From Gemmatimonadota bacterium (GTDB lineage Bacteria > Gemmatimonadota > Gemmatimonadetes > Palauibacterales > Palauibacteraceae): 64,000 bases of DNA. A program made the translations under genes and the position numbers. The stretch covers positions 1 through 64,000 of the forward strand of contig JAMJQL010000075.1 in NCBI GenBank assembly GCA_023554245.1. The letters are read 5' to 3'. Positions 8,054 through 16,167 of this stretch are shown piece by piece. The notes beneath the pieces are model-generated. The model was given only the letters and a program-made list of their open reading frames with translations, was not told the DNA's origin and did not search any database. The first letter of the stretch is position 1. Each line of letters opens with the position of its first letter.

Positions 8054-8752
8054 TCAGGGGGAGAGGAAGAAAAGTACGCCCGCGAATAGTGAGAAGGCGG
8101 TACCCGACTCGCCGGTGTCGTCGAGAGTGTCGGAGACGCTCGTACCGTCGTCGGCCCAGGTCCCTTCGATCCGGTAATCTCCCACGCTCAGCCAATCGAA
8201 ACTTCCGCCGATGTCGAGCAGAAGCGAGCGGGACACCGGGAGTTGAACCCCGATCTTGGCCCCGATCTCCAATCCACTTCGGGTGCGGGTCCCGATCACC
8301 TCGCGGCCACAGAGCGGCAGTCGACATCCGACGTCATCGGACAGTTGGGTCCAGCCGAGTCGAGCGGTCACGTACGGAACCATGTTCGACTCGATATCGA
8401 GGAACTTCCAGGTGCCGAGACCGAACAGGCTCAGCTTGCCCAGAGAGCCGTCGTAGGAATCCGCCCCCGGTGATCCGTCCGCGACGTCGAAACCGAACCA
8501 GGTGTACGATCCACCGATCCCGGCCTGTACCGGCGTGTCCTCGAAGTCGTAGATGACTTCTCCGCCCAGTCGGAACCCCCCACTCGTGCTGTCGCCGATC
8601 GCTCCTCCGAGCAGGGAATAGCCCCCGTTCGCGCCCAGAGCGAGCCCTGACGGGGAGCGATCCCGACTGCCGGGAAAATTCTGGGCATTGAGGGTGCCCG
8701 CAGCTGCGAACAGGGCCACGGCGAGGATCGGTATCGATCTGCTTACGCGCAT
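8054..8752 (-). CDS. outer-membrane beta-barrel protein, OmpW/OmpA-barrel-like size
   Basis: This 232-residue protein has a signal peptide (residues 1-23, ending LNAQ) and then alternating hydrophobic and polar strands rich in Gly, Tyr and Trp. The C-terminus ends in an aromatic, strand-like stretch (AFSLFAGVLFFLSP), which suggests a barrel of about eight strands. I cannot name a family. ATG 8752 is chosen because AGGGAG lies just upstream and the signal peptide then starts correctly. It is transcribed away from the JAMM-protein gene. A TTGACA hexamer (8826-8831, minus strand) is present upstream but lacks a good -10 box. Confidence 0.65.
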   Translation of the reverse strand: MRVSRSIPILAVALFAAAGTLNAQNFPGSRDRSPSGLALGANGGYSLLGGAIGDSTSGGFRLGGEVIYDFEDTPVQAGIGGSYTWFGFDVADGSPGADSYDGSLGKLSLFGLGTWKFLDIESNMVPYVTARLGWTQLSDDVGCRLPLCGREVIGTRTRSGLEIGAKIGVQLPVSRSLLLDIGGSFDWLSVGDYRIEGTWADDGTSVSDTLDDTGESGTAFSLFAGVLFFLSP

Positions 8753-8957
8753 GGCAAGACTCCCTGGGCGGAACAGGTCCGAGTAAGAGCGGGTCACATG
8801 CGACACTCGCCTGCGCCACTGCTGGTGTCAACCTTGGTGGCTCGCGCTTGCCGCCCCGACAGGAAGCGCCGATAATCGCAGCAGATGCGAGTCGTGAGGG
8901 AGGGGTGCCGGCGCGAGCGGCCCGTCCCGGCGGAACGGGACTGCCCAAAGCGGACAC

Positions 8958-10985
8958 ATGGATTCAGACACGCGGGACGACAAAGACGGGAAGCCGGTCT
9001 GGCAGAGGTCGGAGAATGACCGCCAGATCGATGCCGATGCGTACCATATCTGGACGCCTCGGCCCCTGATCCGAAGCGTGTACTGGCGGCCGGAAGAGGA
9101 GCCCCCGAGAGAAGCCGTATCGGGTTCCTACGAGCTGTTCGTGGACCAGCGCGCCTTTACATCCATGCACGAGCACGTGTGGGGAGCCGGAGCCGACGAG
9201 AGCCCGTTTGGCTACCTGGTCGGCGATCTTTGCGAGGATCCCACGGCGAATCGGCGCTTCGTGATCGTCACGCAGGTGGTTCCAGCCCGGTTCCCATTCC
9301 AGGAGGCACAGCCGGAGCAGATCAGCGGTGAGGCCTCGGTCGCCCTGAAGCTGGAGGCGGATCGCAAGCGAGGCGTTCTCGTCGGCTGGTATCACGCACA
9401 TTCAGCAGGTGAGCCGATCCTCACGGCCGCCGACGTTTCCACCCACGAGCGACTGTTTCCGGATCCGTGGCAGGTCGCGATCCTCTTCGTGTCGGACCCG
9501 GACCGTCCCGCCGGCGCCACCTTCCGCCGCACACCCGAAGGACTGGACGGCGAGCTTCCGTTGCCGTTTTACGAGATGGTCACCAACGAGTCGCTACTCG
9601 CCAAGGGCGTGCGCAGGTCCCGGATCGACTGGGAGAACGTATCGACCCTCGACAAGGTCCGTGCGGAGCCGCCCCCGCGTCCCGAAGCGCGACCGTCTAC
9701 CCATGCGGAGCCGCCCGCTCCGCCGCCTCAGGTTCCTGCCGGCCCGGATCCCGAACCCGATCGGAAAGTGGAGCCGGAGCCGGCGGTCGAGGTTGAAACG
9801 GAACCCTTGTCGACCGCAGAGACTGAGCAAGTAGCGGAAGAGGCGAGCCGCGAGTCTCCCCCCGATGGACTCGAAGACGATCTCGACTTCGACGCGCTGA
9901 TCGCCGAGGTCGAGAGTGCCGGCCTGGAGGTCGAGGAGCCGGCCCCCGAGCCCGACACGGAGGAGGCTGTAGAGGAAGATACGGCCGGCGAGTCGGAGAT
10001 CGAGGATGCACTCGACGCGCTGACGGAGGTGGAAGACGATCTCGCCTCGGCCGACGCTGCGGCCGACCCCTCGACGGACGAGTCACTGACCCTCGAGGGT
10101 GCCCCGGAGGAGGATCCGGCCCTCGCCGAGGAAGCCCCCCCGCAGGAGCCCTCTGCACAGGCGGTTGCCGAGTCCATGCAGGAGGCTGCCGCCGGACCGG
10201 GAGTAGATGAACCGCAGCCGCATGCTCCGCCGGCCGAGGTCGGGGAACCGATGGTGGAAGAACTGTCGCCCCGCGAAGAGCCGGTCGAAGTTGCCACGCC
10301 CGCGGTCGAGCCGGGCGAGGAAACGGAATCAGCTGCCGGTGGCCGACGTCGTTGGGCCCTGCCCGTGCTCGGACTTCTCATCGCGATCGCCGTGATCGCG
10401 GTTCTGATCCGCGGCCTCGGGAGTGGCGTGGATTCGGATTCGGCTGCCACGCCGGACCGGACGGAAGCGACTCCCGCCGTGCAGGATCGGGAACGGCCGG
10501 ATCCGGAAGCGCCAACGGAGGCGATCGTGAGCGACCCGGCCGCCGGTGCCGCTCTCGCCGAGGGTGAAACGGACACTCCGTCTGCGGCGGAATCCGGGCA
10601 GCCTGTTCCGGCCGGACAGGGGTCGGGCGACGGCGCGGTTGCGGACCCCGATTCGGCAATTGCCGGGGTCGCGGACCCGAGTGCCGTACCGACACCCGCT
10701 CCGGTCTCGATCGAGACGCTCCGAGACCTGAGCGATACCGTGGTTGAGTCGATCAGTACGTTTTACGGTCGCTCCGGCGCGTTCGACAGGGGTGAGATCG
10801 AATGCCCTGATCTGCAGGCGTCCTTCGTGGAGGTTATGGACTCGTGGATCGACTACAGCACGCGAGGGAGGGCCGACTGGCAGGGGAGAATGCCTCCGGA
10901 CGTCGAAGAGCGGGACGAGCGCCTGTATCTCGGGGTTCAGGATGTCGAGCGGCTGTTCGAGGGCTCGTCCTGTCCGCGGCCCTGA
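8958..10985 (+). CDS. membrane-anchored JAMM/MPN-domain protein
   Basis: This 675-residue protein has an N-terminal JAB/MPN domain (about residues 55-215). It carries the full JAMM zinc ligand set: Glu81 in ESPFGYLVG, His146 and His148 in WYHAHSAGEPILTAAD, and Asp159. Spacing matches the classic HxHx(10)D motif, with Ser and Thr in place of the usual Pro and Ser. Known JAMM proteins are isopeptidases or metalloproteases, so catalysis is plausible. Residues of about 225-455 are a low-complexity, acidic and Pro-rich linker. One membrane helix follows near 464-485, then a variable linker and a small C-terminal domain (about 575-675) of unknown fold. If the N-terminus stays inside, the zinc domain is cytoplasmic and the C-terminus periplasmic. 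A peptidase gene overlaps its 3' end. Confidence 0.75.
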   Translation: MDSDTRDDKDGKPVWQRSENDRQIDADAYHIWTPRPLIRSVYWRPEEEPPREAVSGSYELFVDQRAFTSMHEHVWGAGADESPFGYLVGDLCEDPTANRRFVIVTQVVPARFPFQEAQPEQISGEASVALKLEADRKRGVLVGWYHAHSAGEPILTAADVSTHERLFPDPWQVAILFVSDPDRPAGATFRRTPEGLDGELPLPFYEMVTNESLLAKGVRRSRIDWENVSTLDKVRAEPPPRPEARPSTHAEPPAPPPQVPAGPDPEPDRKVEPEPAVEVETEPLSTAETEQVAEEASRESPPDGLEDDLDFDALIAEVESAGLEVEEPAPEPDTEEAVEEDTAGESEIEDALDALTEVEDDLASADAAADPSTDESLTLEGAPEEDPALAEEAPPQEPSAQAVAESMQEAAAGPGVDEPQPHAPPAEVGEPMVEELSPREEPVEVATPAVEPGEETESAAGGRRRWALPVLGLLIAIAVIAVLIRGLGSGVDSDSAATPDRTEATPAVQDRERPDPEAPTEAIVSDPAAGAALAEGETDTPSAAESGQPVPAGQGSGDGAVADPDSAIAGVADPSAVPTPAPVSIETLRDLSDTVVESISTFYGRSGAFDRGEIECPDLQASFVEVMDSWIDYSTRGRADWQGRMPPDVEERDERLYLGVQDVERLFEGSSCPRP

Positions 10986-12088
10986 CCGCGGCCTCCTGCA
11001 CTACGCCCGCCAGCTCGTTGTTCGCACAGTCCGACGGTCAATCGGTCGAGTATCCGCGCCCGCGAGCATCCGATCTCGGCATACGAATCGGTGGTCTGAG
11101 CTCGGGTGAGTGGAACGCGATCACCGATGTCGGCGATGTCCGTGTGGGCCACACGACAGTCGTGCACGGAGATTCGATTCGGACAGGCGTTACCGCGATT
11201 CTCCCGCACGGTGGGAACGTGTTCCGCGATCGCGTGCGTGCGGCGCTCGTGGTCGGCAACGGGTTCGGCAAACTGATCGGGGGGACACAGCTCTCCGAGC
11301 TCGGAGAACTCGAAACGCCCCTGCTTCTGACCGGCACCCTGAACGTCTGGCGGGTGGCGGACGCACTCGTGGACACGCTCCTGGCAAGCCCGGGATTCGA
11401 GAGCGTCCGTTCGATCAATCCAGTAATCGGAGAGACCAACGACGGCTGGCTCAGCGACATACGGGCCCGACCGATCGGAGCCGCGGAGGTCCGTGAGGCG
11501 TTACGAAGCGCCGTCCATGGCCCGGTCGAGGAAGGCTCCGTCGGAGCCGGCACCGGAACGCGCGCTCTGGGCTGGAAGGGAGGAATCGGCACCTCCTCCC
11601 GCGTGTTGCCCGACGAGCTGGGCGGTTTCACGGTGGGTGTACTGGTCCAGAGTAATTTCGGGGGGTCTCTCGTCGTCGCGGGGATCCCGGTCGGACGCAT
11701 CCTCAGGGACGAGGTGGGCGAGGAGCCCCGGGAGCCTGCGGACGCGGCTGGCGGCGGTTCGATCATGATCATCATCGCGACCGATGCTCCGCTGGACCAC
11801 CGGGGGCTCGAGCGTCTCGGAATGCGGTCGTTCGGAGGACTCGCGCGGACGGGAGCGGCACTCTCACACGGTTCAGGCGACTATGCCATCGCCTTCACGA
11901 CGGACGGGGACAGGCCGATGACTCCCGGAGGCCGAACGCTGACGGCCGTGTTCGGTGCGGTCCAGGCCGCGACCGAAGAGGCGATTCTCAACTCGATGTT
12001 CCGGGCCACGACGGTCACGGGATTCCGGGGTCGCAGGTCAGAGGCGATTCCCATCGACAGGTTGCGCGAGATCCTCGAGACTCGTTGA
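10844..12088 (+). CDS. P1-family peptidase (DmpA/BapA-type, S58)
   Basis: This 414-residue protein belongs to the self-processing L-aminopeptidase/D-esterase family. Family landmarks are ETNDGWLSDI (about residue 197), the GAGTG...KGGIGTSSR block (about 240-260) and HGSGDYAIAF near 341-350, where the Ser after Gly (about Ser344) is the likely autocleavage point and nucleophile. A hydrophobic stretch ending LTAASC or SLFAQ suggests export. The only ordinary in-frame start giving that segment is GTG 10844, which overlaps the JAMM gene by 142 bases and leaves an unusually long N-terminal region, so the start is uncertain. The substrate is probably a short peptide or beta-amino-acid peptide. Confidence 0.8.
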   Translation: MDRLQHAREGRLAGENASGRRRAGRAPVSRGSGCRAAVRGLVLSAALTAASCTTPASSLFAQSDGQSVEYPRPRASDLGIRIGGLSSGEWNAITDVGDVRVGHTTVVHGDSIRTGVTAILPHGGNVFRDRVRAALVVGNGFGKLIGGTQLSELGELETPLLLTGTLNVWRVADALVDTLLASPGFESVRSINPVIGETNDGWLSDIRARPIGAAEVREALRSAVHGPVEEGSVGAGTGTRALGWKGGIGTSSRVLPDELGGFTVGVLVQSNFGGSLVVAGIPVGRILRDEVGEEPREPADAAGGGSIMIIIATDAPLDHRGLERLGMRSFGGLARTGAALSHGSGDYAIAFTTDGDRPMTPGGRTLTAVFGAVQAATEEAILNSMFRATTVTGFRGRRSEAIPIDRLREILETR

Positions 12089-12850
12089 GCGCGCCGCCGA
12101 GATCGCGTCCCTGACCCGGTCACGAGTCTCTCTTACGATCGTCTGGCGCTCTTCCGCCGAGCACTCGGGGACCGACACCGGCTCGAGAATCCTGACGACG
12201 ACATCGGCACGACCGAACATCCACGATCCCTTCCGTATCGCTTCGCGGGTTCCCGAGACCGCGATCGGAAGGATCTGAGATCCGGTCTCCGCCGCCATGC
12301 GAAAGGCTCCGCTGCGGAAGGGCAGCATGTCTCCGGTCTTCGAACGGGTCCCCTCGGGGAAGATCATGACCGAGGACCCTCGCTCAATCCATTCCAGCAT
12401 CTTCCCGTAGGCTTCTCCCCGACTCTTCACGGAGCTTCGCCTGACTGCCACGTCCCCTGCCATTCGCATCATCCATCCGAGAAACGGCACCCGGAAGATC
12501 GACTCCTTCGACATCCACTTCATCTCCCAGGGCAGGGTGCCGATGATCACGATGTCGGCCAGGGACTCGTGATTGCTGACGGCGACGAAAGGATGTGAAT
12601 CGCGTCGTGGCGGATCACCGACGATTCGTCGCTTCCACCACGGATTGAGTGCGATGAGAATCTTCGCACCCAGGCGGAAGGTGCTGCCCGCCCAGTAACG
12701 GCGCTTGTCCCACCATGCCGTCAGCAGGTAGACGATCAGCACTACGGGAGTCCAGAGGGCCGTGAACAACAGCCAGATGGCCCAGATCACGATGCTTCCC
12801 ATTCGTACCCCGAGACCCGGGCCTTGCGGCTCGCTCACGGGGTCACGCAC
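12038..12850 (-). CDS. plsC: 1-acyl-glycerol-3-phosphate acyltransferase (PlsC family)
   Basis: This 270-residue inner-membrane enzyme should transfer an acyl chain to lysophosphatidic acid in phospholipid synthesis. The catalytic NHx4D motif is NHESLAD at residues 93-99, and the phosphate-binding motif FPEGTRS is at 164-170. Two N-terminal hydrophobic segments (about 18-45) anchor it. The GTG start at 12850 overlaps the nhaA stop by 8 bases, so it is probably translationally coupled to nhaA. Its 3' end overlaps the convergent P1-peptidase gene by 51 bases. A second PlsC-like gene lies at 21.6 kb, so acyl acceptor preference is uncertain. Confidence 0.85.
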   Translation of the reverse strand: MRDPVSEPQGPGLGVRMGSIVIWAIWLLFTALWTPVVLIVYLLTAWWDKRRYWAGSTFRLGAKILIALNPWWKRRIVGDPPRRDSHPFVAVSNHESLADIVIIGTLPWEMKWMSKESIFRVPFLGWMMRMAGDVAVRRSSVKSRGEAYGKMLEWIERGSSVMIFPEGTRSKTGDMLPFRSGAFRMAAETGSQILPIAVSGTREAIRKGSWMFGRADVVVRILEPVSVPECSAEERQTIVRETRDRVRDAISAARSTSLEDLAQPVDGNRL

Positions 12851-14213
12851 CCTCGTCCGGCACCGAGGGACCCAGCCTCAGAACCACGATGCCGACGACG
12901 GCCGACAGGAGCGAACCGACGATGATCCCAATCTTCGCTTTGTCCAGCACCTCGTAGTCGGCGAATGCCAGTGACGCGATGAAGATCGACATCGTGAACC
13001 CGATTCCGGCGAGCAGGGCGCCACCCCAGATCTGACGCCAGAGCGCCCCCTCGGGCAGTTCGCCGAGCCCCAGCTTGATCGCGAGCCAGGCGAACGCAGT
13101 GATTCCGACCTGCTTTCCGACGAACAGGCCGAGTGCGATTCCGAGGGTCAACGGGTGCACGAGCGAGCTCGCCAGTTGCCCGAACGGGATCTCGACACCT
13201 GCATTGGCGAAGGCGAAAATCGGCAGGACGACGAAGGCCGACCAGGGGTGAATCGCGTTCTCGAGCCGATAGAGGGGAGCACTCGAAGCGGCGGCATCCT
13301 CGGCGATGTCCTCCAGCGCCGCCTCACGTGCATCGACCTCCTCCCAGAGCTCGCTTCCGGGTGGCAGGACCTCCTCCATGGAGTCCAGGAGGATCTGCAT
13401 CGACTCGGACAGGTCTTCCGGCTGGGTAGTGCGGTCGGACCTTCGAATCGAAGCAGGGACGAAGGCGGCCGCTACCACGCCGGCAATCGTGGCATGGATG
13501 CCCGAGAGCAGTACGAAATACCAGAGAATCACGGCGAGAAAGACATACGCAGTCGGCTTCTTGACACCTGCCAGATTGCAGATCAGAAGCCCGCCGACCA
13601 CCATGGCCGCCCACATCAGGGCCGTCATGTCGAGTCCGGCGGTGTAGAAGAAGGCGATCACGAGCACCGCCATGATATCATCGGCGATCGCGAGAGCGGT
13701 GACGAACGACTTCAGCCACAGCGGCGCCCGGCTTCCCAGGAGGGCCAGCAGCGTGACGGCGAAGGCGATGTCGGTAGCCATCGGGATCGCCCAGCCGTCC
13801 AGATACGGTCCGCTGCGGTTCAGTGCGAGGAAAATCGCAGCCGGAATGATGGCTCCGCCGAGCGCCGCGACCACGGGGAGTGCAGCCCGGCGGAAGGACG
13901 CGAGTTCTCCGAACAGGAGCTCCCGCTTGATCTCCAGTCCGACCAGGAAGAAAAAGATCGCCATCAGGCCATCGTTGATCCAGTGGCCGAGCGAGAGCTT
14001 CAACGACCAGTCGCCGAACACCAGGCCGCCATAGGTCTTCCATACCTCCCGGTAGGCATCCCCCATCGGAGAATTCGCCAGGATGAGCGCCAGCGCCGTC
14101 GCACTGAGCATGACGATCCCACCCGAGGTCTCCGCGTGGAGAAATTCCACGAAGGCGCGGGAGAAGCGGCGTGCCGTCGGTGCGTCTCCCGTATTCGCAG
14201 CTGCTGTCGTCAT
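12843..14213 (-). CDS. nhaA: Na+/H+ antiporter NhaA
   Basis: This 456-residue, roughly 12-helix inner-membrane protein exchanges Na+ or Li+ for H+. Family motifs include INDGLMAIFFFLVGLEIKRE, the sodium-site helix with IADDIMAVLVIA (the paired Asp residues), MATDIAFA and GFTMSIFIASLAF. A hydrophilic insert of about 50 residues (around 265-320) separates the two helix bundles, longer than in E. coli NhaA. ATG 14213 has GAGGGAA upstream. It is divergent from the ETF-QO gene and followed by a coupled plsC. Confidence 0.93.
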   Translation of the reverse strand: MTTAAANTGDAPTARRFSRAFVEFLHAETSGGIVMLSATALALILANSPMGDAYREVWKTYGGLVFGDWSLKLSLGHWINDGLMAIFFFLVGLEIKRELLFGELASFRRAALPVVAALGGAIIPAAIFLALNRSGPYLDGWAIPMATDIAFAVTLLALLGSRAPLWLKSFVTALAIADDIMAVLVIAFFYTAGLDMTALMWAAMVVGGLLICNLAGVKKPTAYVFLAVILWYFVLLSGIHATIAGVVAAAFVPASIRRSDRTTQPEDLSESMQILLDSMEEVLPPGSELWEEVDAREAALEDIAEDAAASSAPLYRLENAIHPWSAFVVLPIFAFANAGVEIPFGQLASSLVHPLTLGIALGLFVGKQVGITAFAWLAIKLGLGELPEGALWRQIWGGALLAGIGFTMSIFIASLAFADYEVLDKAKIGIIVGSLLSAVVGIVVLRLGPSVPDEGA

Positions 14214-14256
14214 CCGTCACGTTCCCTCGAAAGGAGTTTTTCCGATCCAGTTCGGT

Positions 14257-14307
14257 GCGACCGGTCGTGGTGGACACGCGTCCGGTCGCCGAGCATCTTG
14301 ACCGGTC
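14257..14307. promoter_or_regulatory. repeated GACCGGTC palindromes between nhaA and ETF-QO gene
   Basis: The 8-bp palindrome GACCGGTC occurs at 14259-14266 and again at 14300-14307, 41 bases apart. GCGACCGG (14257-14264) also forms an inverted repeat with CCGGTCGC (14282-14289). This could be a cluster of operator half-sites serving the divergent genes. No matching regulator is known to me, and such GC-rich palindromes can arise by chance here. Confidence 0.3.
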
Positions 14308-14358
14308 CCGCGAGGGCGCCGCAAGACTCGGGTCCGTCCGCTGCCGGAACGGGCACCC

Positions 14359-16068
14359 GTGGCAGAGCTGACCAGCAACCAGGACACACCATTGAAGCAG
14401 ATCAAGGACGCTGAGGGAAGAATCATCCCGCTCCGGGCCCAGCCCGATTTTCCAAAGGACCGATTCATACTCCGCGAGGCGCCCGATGAAGAGGCCGTGC
14501 CGATGGATGTTCTGTTCGTCGGCGGCGGGCCGGCCGGCCTGGCGGGCGCGATCGAGCTCGCTCGTCTGGTTCGGCGGGATGCCGAGTCCGGCGGCGATCT
14601 CGGTGACCTGGAGATCGGGGTACTCGAGAAGGCGCCGAGCCTGGGAGAGCACTGTCTCTCGGGGGCCGTGATCAATCCGTCTCCCTTCCGGGAGCTGTTT
14701 CCTGACCTGGCGCCGGACGCGTACCCGTTTCGCGGAGAGGTCGCCGGCGAGCGTGTCCTGATGCTGACCCGGAACGGTCAGAGGCGGCTGCCTGCACCCC
14801 CGCCGATGCGAAATCACGGCAATCACGTGGCCTCTCTGTGCGAAGTTGTGGCGTGGCTCGGTGAGAGAGCCGAAGAACTCGGTGTGAACGTGTTCACCGG
14901 CTTTCCGGCCGACGCTCTGCTGATGGACGGTGAAGCCGTCACCGGCGTTCGAACTACGCCGGCCGGGCTGAATCGGGACGGGAATCCGGGATCGGGTTTC
15001 ATGCCTGCGACCGACCTGACATCGCGGGTCACGGTGCTCGCCGAGGGCTGCCGCGGACCGCTCACGACGGCATGGCTGCAGGAATCCGGCATCAAGTCGG
15101 AGAATCCACAGATCTACGCGCTGGGAGTCAAGGAGCTGTGGCAGGTCCCGAAGCCGCCGGGCGAAGTGATTCATACTCTGGGCTGGCCGCTGCCTTCCGA
15201 CGCGTTCGGAGGCACGTGGATCTACCCGATGGGCGAAGACCTGGTCTCGATCGGCATCGTTGTCGGCCTCGACTACCGACAGACCGGCCTCGATGTCCAC
15301 GACCTGCTTCAGACCGTAAAGGGTCATCCCCTCTTCCGCGGCCTCCTCGAGGGCGGCGAAATGGTCGAGTGGGGCGCGAAGACGATTCCCGAGGGAGGAT
15401 GGTGGTCCATCCCCGAGCGGCTCTCGGGCGCCGGGCTCCTCGTCGCCGGAGACGCGGCCGGTCTCGTGGACGTCCCCTCGCTGAAGGGAGTCCATTATGC
15501 CATGTGGTCGGGTATTCACGCCGCGCGCAGCGCATTCGAGGCCCTCAAAACCGGCGAACCCACGGCGGAGGCGCTCGCCGGATACGAAGAACGGATCCGA
15601 ACCGGTGAGATGGCCCGAGAACTGTACCGGCGTCGGAACATGCGACTGTCTTTCAAGGGCGGATTCTGGTCGGGAGCGGTGAAATCGGCCCTGGCTGTGG
15701 CGAGTGGCGGCCGGGTGCCCGGCGGGCGGATCGAAGTGGAGGAGGATGCGGCGGAGCCACGAACGGTTACCGAATCGGATCCGCCGTCGACCGACGGGCG
15801 CTACACGTTCAGCAAGGTGGACGCGGTCTTCCGCTCCGGGAATGCCACCCGCGACGACATTCCCTCGCACCTGATCGCACCTGATGAGGTCTCGCGCGAC
15901 CTGGCCGGCCTGTACGAGCACATGTGCCCGGCGGGTGTCTACGAGTGGGGCGAGGATGGCCTGGTGATCAACGCGCCGAACTGTATCGACTGCCGGGCTA
16001 CCGATGTTCTCGGGCCGCGCTGGACGCCTCGGGAGGGAGGAAGCGGACCCAGCTACAAGCGGATGTAG
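14359..16068 (+). CDS. electron-transfer flavoprotein:quinone oxidoreductase (ETF-QO)
   Basis: This 569-residue membrane-associated flavoprotein passes electrons from ETF to the quinone pool, linking fatty-acid and amino-acid oxidation to respiration. The FAD motif VGGGPAG is at residues 54-60, and the body matches the family over its full length. The C-terminal iron-sulfur region has Cys523, Cys542 and Cys545, but the fourth ligand position (C-x2-C-x2-C) is Thr548 (NCIDCRATD) instead of Cys. The cluster may therefore use another ligand, such as the neighbouring Asp549, or be of 3Fe type. No etfA or etfB is in the window. Start GTG 14359 gives a normal N-terminus. Confidence 0.85.
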   Translation: MAELTSNQDTPLKQIKDAEGRIIPLRAQPDFPKDRFILREAPDEEAVPMDVLFVGGGPAGLAGAIELARLVRRDAESGGDLGDLEIGVLEKAPSLGEHCLSGAVINPSPFRELFPDLAPDAYPFRGEVAGERVLMLTRNGQRRLPAPPPMRNHGNHVASLCEVVAWLGERAEELGVNVFTGFPADALLMDGEAVTGVRTTPAGLNRDGNPGSGFMPATDLTSRVTVLAEGCRGPLTTAWLQESGIKSENPQIYALGVKELWQVPKPPGEVIHTLGWPLPSDAFGGTWIYPMGEDLVSIGIVVGLDYRQTGLDVHDLLQTVKGHPLFRGLLEGGEMVEWGAKTIPEGGWWSIPERLSGAGLLVAGDAAGLVDVPSLKGVHYAMWSGIHAARSAFEALKTGEPTAEALAGYEERIRTGEMARELYRRRNMRLSFKGGFWSGAVKSALAVASGGRVPGGRIEVEEDAAEPRTVTESDPPSTDGRYTFSKVDAVFRSGNATRDDIPSHLIAPDEVSRDLAGLYEHMCPAGVYEWGEDGLVINAPNCIDCRATDVLGPRWTPREGGSGPSYKRM

Positions 16069-16077
16069 CTCACGAGA

Positions 16078-16112
16078 AGAGCGGCACGTCCCGTGAGGGA
16101 TCGTGCCGCTCT
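16078..16112. terminator. bidirectional hairpin with GTGA tetraloop
   Basis: AGAGCGGCACG (16078-16088) pairs perfectly with CGTGCCGCTCT (16102-16112). An inner TCCC-GTGA-GGGA extends the stem to about 15 base pairs with one bulged T. It lies between the convergent ETF-QO and S46 peptidase genes and probably ends both transcripts. There is no T-run. Confidence 0.6.
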
Positions 16113-16167
16113 CGTCGACCTCTGGCCCTCGGTCCGGGTCAGCGCCCGGTCCGACGGACGACTCGGA

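Noticed and set aside
14298-14326. Promoter TTGACC ahead of the ETF-QO gene
   Set aside because: The -35 is good, but no acceptable -10 sequence lies 16-18 bases downstream.
13678-15921. Long minus-strand open frame spanning the ETF-QO gene and part of nhaA
   Set aside because: It covers the antisense of ETF-QO and an out-of-frame part of nhaA; no domain is recognisable.
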